Below, piece by piece: positions 44,216 through 54,854 of a stretch of DNA of 64,000 nt. Below the pieces are notes generated by a model, which made no database searches, had not been told where the DNA came from, and saw only the letters and a program-made list of their open reading frames with translations. This DNA is from Portulaca oleracea. Lineage: Eukaryota > Streptophyta > Magnoliopsida > Caryophyllales > Portulacaceae. The position numbers were made by a program, and so were the translations under genes. The stretch spans positions 21,286,169 to 21,350,168 of the forward strand of contig CM055886.1 of NCBI GenBank assembly GCA_029582165.1. The letters are read 5' to 3'. Position 1 is the stretch's first letter. The number at the start of each line of letters is the position of its first letter.

Positions 44216-45165
44216 AACTAATAGGTGTTTGGAGGAGTAGCCCATCTGAGTTATATACCATATCCTTTCCTTTGACTTTTCCGACGTACACATGACTGAA
44301 TTTCAACATTTATCATAAATTTATTAATAATATTATTATGATATTTTGAAATTCATAAATATGTTTTAAGGTAATCAAATATTTATAAAAAATTATCCCA
44401 TAAAAAAATTAATATATTACTGTATATGGTATATCTAGAACGGAATCTAGATAGATACATGACGAACCTAATAATTTGCGGTGCACACGGGCAGGTGATC
44501 GAGTGCGGGTGTATCACTATCAGTGTTTAGTATCAACCTGTCAACCAAAGATGGAGAAGATGACATATTTGCTGACATTCACACCCCAAACCCTAAAAAA
44601 TAGGTGTGACTACAAGACTGACAAAGACGTATAGAGAATGAGTGAAAACGCTGAAAGCTGGGGAGACGTGCTACCAGAGTGACAAAGACGTATTACAAGA
44701 GAATGAATGAGTGGTGGATTCCAGCTTGAATTGATTCATTATTTTTCACTGTTTTGTTTGTCAGTTTCTGCTATAATTCGTAATCACAGCTAGCAGTAAT
44801 TCAAGCCATACATTAATGAAAGCTACACCAGAGTGGTCATTTCTTTTGGATGCATCTGTAACTGGTCAATTATTGGTGCTCTTTGTGGTTATTTTTCGCA
44901 CCACTTATCACCTCCCTTTCTTCTTACTTTTTACCCCATACAGATAAGAAGGCTGCATTATCTACCTTTATTCTGAAAATTCATTTCCTCACCTCTTCGA
45001 TCTTCTCAATTTCACTTTCTTCATCTTATCAAGCGACATATGTTACAACTAATCTCACGTAATCACACTTTTTCTACTATTTGAAACATATGTTACTTCC
45101 TTCCCAAATATTATTATTATTATTATTATTATTACTATTACTATTCTCTCCATTTCATATTATTT
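44216..45165. other. Intergenic sequence, nothing recognised
   Basis: GACAAAGACGTAT repeats near 44620 and 44683. (TTA)n lies at 45110-45135. No gene is seen. Confidence 0.4.
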
Positions 45166-45424
45166 ATTCCCTCCGTCCCATTTAATTGTCATTTATGAAA
45201 ATTATGCAGTTAAATTTTAAAAATTTTAATTACAAATTCCTTAATATATACAATAATTTTTTATATAAAATTATTATTATTAGATTTGTAACCAAAACAA
45301 TAGTATTCTAAAAGTATAATATTGCAATTGTTAATAAAATATTATAAAAGAAATTATCGATCAAAGAGTAATATTAGACATATTGATTAGTAAAAAAAGT
45401 GACAATTAATATGGAACAAAATAT
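45166..45424. mobile_element. Stowaway-like MITE, right end eroded
   Basis: Starts ATTCCCTCCGTCCCATTTAA and contains the family words AAAGTATAATATTGCAATTG and GTGACAATTAATATGGAACA. The right terminus lacks the expected GGGAG. Confidence 0.65.
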
Positions 45425-46217
45425 TCTTTAATTGGCTATCATTTTCTTTGATGCCACTTTTTAATTGATAATTTTTATATAGTGTTTTATTAACAATTGT
45501 AATGTTATACTTTCAGAATAATAATTTTTTTTTAATGAATCTAAGAGTAAATGCAGAGACGAATTTGACAGTGACATAACGCTGATGTGGCGTGGACGAG
45601 AACGACGGTGCAGCAGTGAGGCCGAGTGTCAGCGATGAGAATAACTCGGACTCATACTCGGCGCGCGAGGACGAAGATGAGATTCTTGACAGTTTTTTCT
45701 TTTTTGTTTTATTTTGGTTGTAGTGTATTTAAATGATTAATTGTGAGACCTACACCCTTTTTTTAAAAAAAAATATTTTAACCAAGCTTACGCTCACCAT
45801 CGGAAAACAAGTTAATATGGAGAGTCTAACTCTAACTTTCCTTATAGGTCATGCTATATACTTCCACCTAATCCAGCAAATATAACTCATGATCATCATT
45901 GGAGGTACTATAATGATAATAACTTTATTTAACAAGTCATTGTATACATATATTGAGAAATTTATCGTCAACATTCTTTAAGTTTGTCGACACAATCTGA
46001 GAAAGCGACAAATAATATGGAACGTATGAAGTAATTAATTAAACTAAATAGATTCATTAATAAGGGATCAAATGGATTTTAACTGTTGAAATTATAAAAT
46101 TGACAAATAAAAATCGACAAATAAATTGGATCATTTGACAAATAATCAGGGATGAAGGTAGTATATCTTTGAAAAAAGTAATTGGTTAGTAAAATTAGGA
46201 AACTCTTTTAAATTATA
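45425..46217. other. Intergenic sequence with further MITE debris
   Basis: 45430-45550 repeats Stowaway interior words in inverted order. 45550-45690 is a GC-richer patch without an identifiable frame. No gene is seen. Confidence 0.4.
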
Positions 46218-46474
46218 CTCACTCCATTCCATGTCAATTGTCACAATGATATACACGTCAGTCGAACTTTAACAACTTTGATCATTAATTTCTCAAGGTA
46301 TACAATGTTCAATTAAACCAAATTACAATCATTGCAATGATAATAAAAAATACTATTATAAAAGTATAACGTTGTAATCTTTTGATACAATATATTATAA
46401 GAAATTTTCAGTCAAAGAAGGCATTGAAGATTATTTAATATTAATAAGTGACAACTAATATGGAACAAAGGGAG
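46218..46474. mobile_element. Stowaway-like MITE, target of the next LTR element
   Basis: Starts CTCACTCCATTCCATGTCAA and ends ATGGAACAAAGGGAG, with TA at 46216-46217 and 46475-46476. The LTR element's duplication GTAAC (46474-46478) straddles this right border, so the LTR element inserted later. Confidence 0.75.
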
Positions 46475-46478
46475 TAAC

Positions 46479-47502
46479 TAGAGCGTTACTGTCGTATGAG
46501 TGGGTGAAAATTAGCTTGAGTGAGTGAATGGGAGCGATGATCAACACGAACAAGGGCTTGAACACCCAAAGGAAAGATATAGCCTTGAGCAAGGAGGGTC
46601 CACAACACTAGGCCTCACACCCCACCATGATTATCATAGGTAATACGCTAAATAATCACTAAAGGAATGACTTGCTAACACCACCATTAACAATGGATAA
46701 AGTAAGAACAAGACTTTTGAGAGAGAAACTAGGGGAAAACCCTAACAATGCATTAGCAAATCATTCATCAACATAACATGCCTTGGGAAGAGTGAAAACA
46801 TGGTAAACACAAATTAAGCCCAAATCTCAGCAAAAACGCAACAGGCACGCGCGTGTCGCAGGCCGGTTGCGGGCGCGACAACCGTCTGTCTTCCCCAGCC
46901 CAACGCCTGCCGAAGCGAGTCGCGGGTGCGACCAGATGTGTCGCGGGCGCGACCGCCATCTGTCCCAACGTACGCCTGGCCCTGTTGAAGCGTGTCGCGA
47001 CCGTTACAGAGTGGGTCACGGGCGCAACGCCCCTAGGCAGAACAACATCGCGAGTGCGACGGAAATGACTCGGGTGCGACAGCTCATTGTTTGTAGTGCT
47101 GCAACCTGGTCCGAATGACTTCACGGGCATGACGGGATTCGACTTGGGCACGACGGCCATCTGCCGGTTGGCGTTGATCCTTCCTTGAGATTTATTGAAT
47201 CCAGGGCTACACCCGAACCCCGATTCGTCGATGCTTCTCGTCCCGAGACGGTTCGAAATGATCCCAAGGCCCACGGGTTGGTAGTGCAAAACCTGAGCCT
47301 CTCCGAGCTCCAACATCAGACGACTCGCCTTAACCATGCCTACCTGATAGTCATCAATCCACCCTTTGAGAAGGTATATCTGTTCTTGAAAATGCCCGGG
47401 TGAGCGAGTTTAGTGTTGAAATACCGGGTCGGGATTCCTTCCTTCTTGCCATCAACCACAAGGCCGACTTTGGAAGCTCGGACCCGAACCCGACACGGTT
47501 CA
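46479..47502 (-). repeat. 3' LTR of the older gag-protease element
   Basis: This is 1024 bp. It includes a GC-rich palindrome cluster at 46866-47154. The long frames across it on both strands are by-products of its GC content. Confidence 0.9.
46866..47154. repeat. Cluster of about eight short palindromes in the LTR
   Basis: Units at 46866-46879, 46919-46932, 46940-46953, 47015-47028, 47047-47060, 47067-47080, 47120-47133 and 47141-47154 are variants of GTCGCGGGCGCGAC with arm changes such as GTCAC/GCAAC and TTCAC/ATGAC. The cluster is repeated in the sister LTR at about 50126-50415. Confidence 0.85.
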
Positions 47503-48414
47503 TACTCCCCCTCTTGAAAAAGAGTTGCCCTCAACTCTTGGGGGTTAAAACCGATGCATTCTTCATCAACTGGCTCCATAGTACTTCGAGCATCTCGATC
47601 AACATACATCATCGTGTCGGACATCCAACAAGCTTCAAATCCCACAATGTACCCATCGTCCAAATGCAAGAAAGTGGAAGGAGGCTTGTTTTGTGGAGGT
47701 GAGGGGTTAAGGGGCGGAAAAGGAAATTTATGTGGTGCTTGCGAACTCTCAATCTCACTAGGCTCGCAATAAGGTAAAGATAAAGCAAGAGGTAGCTCGT
47801 CCTGACCAAGAGCACACTCATCCCTAGTTTCGCTCATCATGAGAAGGTTCATCAACTCACTACCCATCCCAGGCTTTCCCAGCTTTTGAAGATTTGGGTT
47901 CTTGGGAAGAAATATGAAGTAGTTTGACCTTTTTGCCTTTATGGGTGAATGTGTAAGTGTTGTCCAACCCATTGTGCACCGTTTGCTTGTCATATTGCCA
48001 AGGACGACCCAATAAAATATGACAAGCACTCATAGGAACAATATCACAAACAAGGGAATCATCGTAGTTAGTCCCAAAAGAAAAATTCACTAAGACTTGC
48101 TTGGTTACCTTGACGCCGTTGTGATCGTTGAGCCAATGGAGCGAATACGGCCGAGGGTGCGGTAATAGAGGCAAGCCAAGCTTCTCGACCATAGTTGTAG
48201 ATGCGACGTTCATACAACTTCCTCCATAAATGACAAGAGTACAAACTTTTCCACCCACGAAGCACCGCATTTGGAACAACATTTCCCTTTGGGCCTTGTC
48301 GAGTGGAGTCTCATGGGTATGCAAAACTCTCCTCAATACAAGGGCACCTCCATGAACGGGCGGTACGGGAGTGGCTTTCTCTTCGTCACTCATATCTTCC
48401 TCCTTGACAATCAC
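47503..48414 (-). pseudogene. Protease-like frame of the older element, catalytic Asp lost
   Basis: From 48414 the minus frame has the protease region: CTLVIYGGSCMNVASTTMVEK, where Tyr stands at the position of the catalytic Asp (DGG in the relative at 8383), and later ACHILLGRPWQYD. A frameshift near 47900 continues into another frame running to 47503 and beyond, with PNPSPPQNKPPSTF-like low-complexity residues. The polypurine tract GAGGGGGAGTA is at 47503-47513. The protein cannot be an active protease with this residue. Confidence 0.75.
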
Positions 48415-48473
48415 CTTGGTCTCTTCTTGAGCCCTTCGAAGCTCAACATCGATGTCATGGACCTCTTAGAGTG

Positions 48474-49378
48474 TCAAAGTCTGACGGTTTGGCAATTCGC
48501 TTGATAATGGCCATACCCATGACATTTAAAGCACTTACTTCCCTCCATCCGTCGAGGAAGTTTTGTTGGAGACTTCGGAGTGTTTGACTCCGGAGGGGGT
48601 TGGCTAATAGGTGAGTAAGCGGGCCTAGACAATGGCTTGGTGTCAGACCTTTCCTTTCTTCGTCGTTCAACTCGGAGAGCCAAACTGCACAAATCATACA
48701 TTGAATAGTATGGTTGAACCTCAATCCTTTCGGCAACCGCAAAATCCAACCCATTCAAGAAACGCATCATTGTTTGCTCTTCCGGCTCTTGGAGGTCGCT
48801 TTTGATGAGGAGTTGTTCAAACTCCTGAATTGTTTGAGTCATGTCCAAGTAGTAATTCTCGCCTTACCTTCCCGAGCTCGTTACGATTTCATGTTCTCAA
48901 ACAAAAGTGAAGCGGCTTTGGTGAGCTTCAAACTAGCAACCTTGAAAGATTTCTCGTCATCGTATTCCTTGGTTTCAAAGATCCTATCCATCAATTGAAC
49001 CCATTCGAGGTACTCGTCCGGATCGTTGGAACCATTGAATTCGGGGATGTTGATCTTGATATCTTGGAAATCGTCGTGAGGGGTTCGCTCATGCACTTCT
49101 CGACGAGGACAGCGTCGAGGGGAGCCTCTTTCGTCGTCACTCGACTCAAAGATAGGAGGAGGAAAGAGAGGGCTTGGTGCACGCCTCCGATGTTCATCTC
49201 GGGGAGGAACCGGACGCTCTTGGGCGAGGTTTTCAAGCCACGCTACAATGGCATTAAGGGTGTGCTCAAAGGTGGAGAACCGATCGTCATAGGTGGTTGG
49301 TCGGCTCTCGATAGCTCGAAGTTGAGGGCTACCCCGGTAACTTGTTTCCTCTCGATTGGAATTAACTTGTCCATCCAT
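48474..49378 (-). pseudogene. Gag of the older element, deleted and frameshifted
   Basis: The N-terminal piece (49378-48881) has a proline/arginine linker and the gypsy gag start INIPEFNGSNDPDEYLEWVQ. The second piece (48848-48474), in another frame, has the gag end RFLNGLDFAVAERIEV and SLALRVE and the zinc knuckle CFKCHGYGHYQANC (CX2CX4HX4C). The middle of the gag domain, including its conserved tryptophan-rich segment, is missing between them. Confidence 0.8.
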
Positions 49379-49714
49379 ATCGAGGGAAGAGTAAAGGACG
49401 GTATGTGTTTGGGATATTTTGTGGAGTTTAGGGGTTTTCTTGTAGTTGGCTTGTGTTTGGCTAAGGGTTCTTTGTGTTTTTTTTCACTTGGACATTTCAT
49501 CGAATACCTTGCATGCACTATTTTTCAACTTCACCTCAAAGCTTCAAATTGCGTCAAAAACACCAAATACAAACACAATACAAAGTATTCCAATACTCTT
49601 GGATTCCAAAGGGAACGGGGATCACCAATATTTACATACAATCCACAAAAATCAACACTAGAGAACACACTAGCAAGAACAATGAAAAAAACTCAAGCTA
49701 AATGAGAAACCAAA

Positions 49715-49726
49715 GCTCTGATACGA
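49715..49726 (-). other. tRNA-iMet primer binding site of the older element
   Basis: The minus strand reads TCGTATCAGAGC, one base from TGGTATCAGAGC, two bases inside the 5' LTR. Confidence 0.8.
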
Positions 49727-49728
49727 AA

Positions 49729-50762
49729 TGGAGCGTTACCGTTGCGTGAGTGGGTGAAGATTAGCTTGAGTGTGTGAATGGGAGCGATGGTCAACACGAA
49801 CAAGGGCTCTAACACCCAAAGAAAGGATATGACCTTGAGCAAGGAGGGTCAACAACTTTAAGGCTCACACCCCACCATGATTATCATAGGTAATCCACTA
49901 AATAATCACTAAAGGGATGACTTGCTAACACCACCATTAACAATGGATAAAGTAAGAACAAGATTTTTGAAAGAGAAACTAGGGGAAAACCCTAACAATG
50001 CATTAGCAAATCATTCATCAGCATAACATGCCTTGGGAAGAGTGAAAATAAGATATTTATACTAAACATAAATTAAGCCCAAATCTCAACAAAAACACAA
50101 CAGGCACACGCGTGTTGCAGGCTGGTCGCGGGCGCGAAAGCCGTCTGTCTTCCCAGCCCAACGCCTGCCGAAGCGAGTCGTGGGTGTGAGCAGATGTGTC
50201 GCGGGCGTGACTGCCATCTGTCCCAACATACGCTTGCCCCTGTTGAAGCGTGTCGCGACCGTTACAAAGTGGGTTACGGGCGCGACGCCCGTAGGTAGAA
50301 CAACGTCGCGGGTGCGACGGAAATGACTCGGGTGCGGCAGCTCACTGTTTGTTGCGCTGCAACCTGGTCCGAATGACTTCACGGGGGCGACGGGACTCGA
50401 CTTAGGCGCGACGGCCATCTGCCGGCTGGCGTTGATCCTTCCTTGAACTTTATTGAATCCCAAGGCTACACTTGAACCCCAATTCTTCGATGCTTCTCGT
50501 TTCTAGACGGCTCGACATGATCCCGAGGCCCACGGGGTTGGTGGGGCAAAACCCGAGCCTCACCAAGCTCCAACATCAGACGACTCGCCTTAACCATGTC
50601 AACCCGATACTCATCAATCCACCCTTTGAGAAGGGATATCGGTTCTTCAAAATGCCCGGGTGAGCGGGTTTAGTGTTGAAATTTCGGGTTGGGATTCCTT
50701 CCTTCTTGCCATCAACCACAAGCCCGGCTTTGGAAGCTCGGACCCGAACCCGACACGGTTCA
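49729..50762 (-). repeat. 5' LTR of the older gag-protease element
   Basis: This is 1034 bp and pairs with 46479-47502. The palindrome cluster lies at about 50126-50415, with substitutions relative to the sister copy. Confidence 0.9.
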
Positions 50763-50767
50763 GTAAC

Positions 50768-52936
50768 TGTAATGCCCCAGAAATTCAATTATAAAATTTA
50801 GTGGTTTAAGTCTAAAGTTGACTAACATTAAGAATGAAAATCTCAATTTAGTTGCGCGTTATTGTCGTATCCACGAAGGTATACAAGGCAAGAATGAAAA
50901 ACTAATAAACGATGACCGCTACTTTAATTTAACAAACGAAAGAAAACTTCATATTTTAGAGACAACATAAACTAAACATTACTAACTCAAGTCTAAACAT
51001 TAACTGGACTTTTATTCTCAAGCTTCTAACTTCAACATCCTCACTTCTAAAACTTGTTCCCATCACATAACTCTGCACCTGAAAACAAAACATTTAAAAA
51101 CATGAGGATGACTCAATATTGTTTACCCCTAACTATCAAAACATGTTAAAATTCATTTCAATTCATTTAGGGGAAAAGTGAACAATTCAAATTTTTTCGC
51201 AAACAGATTAATCCAACCAACCATAACCATCTTTTAACAGATTTATTAAGCGGGCAGAGCTTGCTTATTTGCCCCTCGAAGTCCAAGATTTCCAACATAA
51301 TCATTTCTCAACAACATCACAATCATAATCTCAATCTCAATCACACAGATGAACATCCTTATCACAACACGTGCACACATTTAACCCCGGGGAAGTAGCA
51401 CTTATCAGGCCTCCCTGATATGATCTCTTGATAATTCCCCTGCAGGATACCACATCTTTGTCATTGGGAGCGTTACCCGAACCCGCATTTAGTCCCGTTT
51501 AAATTATTAGTAAATTTAATACTCAACATAGTTCTAGTCTTAGTCAACCAACCCCAATTTTTCAAAAGACAATAAAACCACTCATAAAAGATTGTCCACA
51601 TTTAACCAACTCAAAATATCACAGTTCAACATTTTGAAATAGACAGACAATTCCCACATAAAGTACCCTTCGGGATGCAAATTCTAAAAATAGATTAAAA
51701 TCAACAAAACACGTAAAGTGAAACCTAGTGGGGATTTAGAACAAAGACATTACCTGAATATCTTCATGTCTTTTCATTTTGCTTCACTTGATTTCAACGA
51801 ACACACTTGAGCTCACTAAAACGACGCGATTTAGATCGTACCTAAAAATATAATAATTTCTATAATCAATAACGTGCCCTATGAGTTAGTATACACTACC
51901 TTCTACCTAACCCCACCCTAGCTAGGAACATTATAAGGCTCCCATCATTTAAGTAATAACATATTTGTACCGCACCTAGCTCACATTCATATAAATAAAA
52001 CATATTTATAACAAAATAAAACTTAGATAGATTACTACACTTGCATTGCAAAGGTCATAACTTGAATTTCCGACATCCCACAGACCCGATTCTGTAATTT
52101 TTGAAAACCTCATGATGTCTACTAAAACTCTCATGTTGACCCCGAGACCTAAAACACACTCTAAGAATCCCAAACACAACCAACAATCAAACATGTCCAA
52201 TTCTGACCTAGGTCGGGTATTCGGGTCATAACTCGAATTATACACCTTGAAAGCCCATCCCATAAAATTCCTGTGAAAGCTAACACACTAGGGAACTTTC
52301 AGACAAAATGTTTGGGTTAAAACCCGACTACACAATTTATGGTGGATTTTCTAGTACAACCCAACAAAACGGTCCCGTTACCGGCTTATTTCTATTAGAT
52401 ATTTCAGACACGAACTCTAATCAACTCGACCCAACACTACTAAAAATATGTGTATTACCCACTACTTTTTCTAACCAATTTAAAATGGTTGGAAAAACCA
52501 AATGTTTTAGCAACCAGTTCATATTTTTCTCATTTTCCAACTATTTTCTACTTTTAAGTGGGAAAAATGGTTGAAAATTCCCTCCACTTTTGCTAAAATG
52601 GTGGGAAATTTTTCCTACCAATCATTTTCCTACTGTTCGAAAATGATTGGAAAAACGGTTAGGTTACCGACCGTTTTCCCAACCATTTTCGTACAATAGG
52701 AAAAATGATGGTAGGAAAAATTTCCCACCATTTTAGCAAAATGGGTTGAAATTTCCAACCATATTTCCCACAAGGCCAAAGATAACCCCTTCACTCTCCT
52801 AACACAACCAAGACCAACTCTAACTTCAACTAACACAAAATTTCCAAATAAACACATTAATTCCTAATTAAACACATAAGTCTAAAACTCAAACTAATAA
52901 TCAAAATAAAAACTAAGCTTTGAACACCAAAATTCC
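50768..52936 (-). mobile_element. Decayed long LTR of a Tekay-like gypsy element
   Basis: It begins TGTAATGCCCCAG, like the chromovirus LTR terminus TGTAACACCCC at 11726. It continues with comparable low-GC non-coding sequence, including GAGGATGACTCAATATTG near 51102, a counterpart of the GGGGAAACACTCAGTACG phrase at 12130. It is interrupted by the Copia element at 52937, and the other end was not found. A foldback lies at 52588-52741. Confidence 0.45.
52588..52741. repeat. ~154 bp near-perfect foldback (hairpin)
   Basis: TTTTGCTAAAATGGTGGGAA at the left pairs with its complement ending at 52741. Pairing continues through TTTTTCCTACCAATCATTTT and AACGGT to a centre near 52666. In RNA this would be a long imperfect hairpin. 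Confidence 0.85.
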
Positions 52937-53636
52937 TGTTGGGTTTTGTGGCCCATTAGATCCTCGGTGGGGTCCAGAACGAGAGAAGAATCGGTAACGG
53001 AGAGGAGACGCTGTCAGCGTGAAAAGTGGCGTTACCAGCGCCTCAATGCGGAGACGGAGATAGCAGGCGCTGGTCCCTCCCCTCGGGATGCTGCCAGTGT
53101 CACATTCAGAAGGGCTCCGCTGCACGACGCGGCTAGCTCCTGTCAGGCGCTGCGAGCGCCTTCCATGTTGGTGTTCTGTAGCGACGGGTCTTTCCTTTTG
53201 TTATTTAGGTTATTTGTAGTTTAACCTATTTCCTTCTCTCATCATTAGTATAAATATTATACTTGTATCTCCACCTAAAACATACTAGAACAAGAGAGAA
53301 AATATTGAGAGAGAGTTTGTTTCACCAATATTTTCCCAAGTGTATCTCGAGAGAAAGAGATTGAGAGTTGTGAGTGAGAGAGATTGTTATTGTAATCTCC
53401 TCTATTGTGGATCGGATCACACCCTGTGATAGTGATAAGGTTGTACTCCTCCTTTCTCATAGTGAATTGTTTTCTGGTTGTCGCCGTCCACGGGTTTTTC
53501 TCCGAGTTCTTCGGTTTCCCACGTAATCCTGGTTTTGTCTCATCGCTTATTTTGTGTTCCTAAATTTTGTCGTAATTTCCGTCATCTCAATTTATTATTT
53601 TCGCTTCCGCTGTTACCTTTCTATTTTTCTCTAACA
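52937..53636 (+). repeat. 5' LTR of the deleted Copia element
   Basis: This is 700 bp. A cluster of short GC-rich palindromes lies at 53007-53161. GTATAAATATTATAC at 53249-53263 contains a TATA-like TATAAATA. The 3' part recurs at 54483-54849. Confidence 0.9.
53007..53161. repeat. Cluster of short palindromes in the Copia LTR
   Basis: ACGCTGTCAGCGT (53008-53020), GGCGTTACCAGCGCC (53028-53042), the half-unit AGGCGCTGG (53065-53073), ATGCTGCCAGTGT (53088-53100) and AGGCGCTGCGAGCGCCT (53145-53161). The arms vary while the GCTG/CAGC-type core recurs. Confidence 0.75.
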
Positions 53637-53659
53637 AGTGGTATCAGAGCAAGGTGGAG

Positions 53660-54487
53660 ATGGCTTCAATCGCGAAGTGTGAAATTTCAAAATTCGACGG
53701 AACAAGGGGTTTCACTATGTGGAGATTGCAGATGAAGGCAGTCTTGATTCCGCAAGGGTTATGGGATGTGATTGAGTATCCCGACTCAAAGACTGATGAA
53801 ACGATGAGTGATGAACACTTCAAAAAACTCCATAAGGAGATCAAAGGTAACCTGAGTCCACGAGAGTGGAAGAAGCAGGAAGATAAGACTCTGGCAGGGA
53901 TTCAGCTGTGTTTGGAAGAGCATATTCAGAGTGAGGTGATGCATATATTAGTGAATTTGATTCTATTTTTACTGAGTTAGAATTAATGGATGAGAAACAC
54001 ACTGATGAGGATAAGGCTTTTCATTTAATGTTATCCCTACCTACATCACATCAACAATTTAAGGAGATCATATTGTATGGGAACCGTGGTGTCCTTAACC
54101 TTAGTGAAGTAAAATCTTGTTTACTGTCTAAGGAGAAATTTGATACTGAGGGTGATGACCAGGCTAGTGAGGGCTTGTTTGTAAGGGGAAGGGGCAATGA
54201 TGGTAACGAGTCTAAAGGAGAGTTTGAACACCATTCAAAGTCTAGGAATCCTCACAGGCATAAGAGGTGTAATTACTGTGGTAAGAAGGGGCATATAGAG
54301 AGTGACTGTTGGACAAAGAAGAGAGATCAAAAGCTGGGTAATAAGGATAATCGCACCAAAACTGGTACTGCAAACTGTGTTGAGTCCGATTCAGAAGGTG
54401 ATGTGTTTATTGTTATGGATGAGGTGTTGGCTATCACAGGGAGTAGGATATCTAGGGATGAGTTGGTTCTTGATACTGGGTGCACCT
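53660..54487 (+). pseudogene. Copia gag with internal deletion, ending at the protease active site
   Basis: The ATG is at 53660 (MASIAKCEISKFDG). The first half shows FDGTRGFTMWRLQMKAVLI and LWDVIE, a Copia gag of Tork-like appearance. Near 53950 about fifty codons are missing and the frame changes. The second half resumes EFDSIFTELELMDE, then DKAFHLMLSLPTS, and ends with the zinc knuckle CNYCGKKGHIESDC (CX2CX4HX4C) and LVLDTGCT, where DTG is the protease catalytic triplet. It breaks off there. Confidence 0.85.
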
Positions 54488-54849
54488 AAAACACACCAGA
54501 GCAAGAGAGAAAATATTGAGAGAGAGTTTATTTCACCAATATTTTTCCAAGTGTATCCCGAGAGAGAGAGAGATTGAGAGTTGTGAGTGAGAGAGATTGT
54601 TATTGTAATCTCCTCTGTTGTGGATCGCATCACACCCTGTGATAGTGATAAGGTTGTACTCCTCCTTTTTCATAGTGGATTGTTTTCTGGCTGTCGCCGT
54701 CCGTGGGTTTTTCTCCGAGTTCTTCGGTTTCCCACATAAACTTGATTTTGTCTCATTGCTTATTTTGTATTCCTGAATTTTGTCGTAATTTCCGTCATCT
54801 CAATTTATTATTTTCTCTTCTAATGTTACCTTGCTATTTTTCTCTAACA
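54483..54849 (+). repeat. Truncated 3' LTR of the deleted Copia element
   Basis: It matches 53270-53636 with scattered differences and ends CTAACA, followed by target duplication ATTCC at 54850-54854. Confidence 0.9.
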
Positions 54850-54854
54850 ATTCC

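Larger units (their letters stand above)
46479..50762 (-). mobile_element. Older gag-protease-only LTR retrotransposon (TR-GAG type)
   Basis: LTRs 46479-47502 and 49729-50762 end GACACGGTTCA; the right one starts TGGAGCGTT and the left one TAGAGCGTT (terminal G lost). The target duplication GTAAC is perfect (46474-46478, 50763-50767). Minus-strand order is 5' LTR, primer site (49715-49726, one mismatch), gag, protease, polypurine tract, 3' LTR. There is no reverse transcriptase or integrase. The LTRs differ by clearly more than those of the element at 7204, and the frames are broken, so it is older. Confidence 0.9.
52937..54849 (+). mobile_element. Copia element with large internal deletion
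   Basis: The 5' LTR 52937-53636 starts TGTTGGG and ends CTAACA; the primer site TGGTATCAGAGC is at 53639-53650. Target duplication ATTCC is perfect (52932-52936, 54850-54854). Gag is followed by the first residues of protease (LVLDTGCT). The sequence then jumps, at the shared word CACCTAAAACA, into the middle of the 3' LTR (54483-54849). Everything from protease to the first half of the 3' LTR is deleted. Confidence 0.92.

Noticed and set aside
46768..47337. 189-codon minus frame and overlapping plus frames
   Set aside because: They lie in the GC-rich part of an LTR and are broken in the sister LTR copy.
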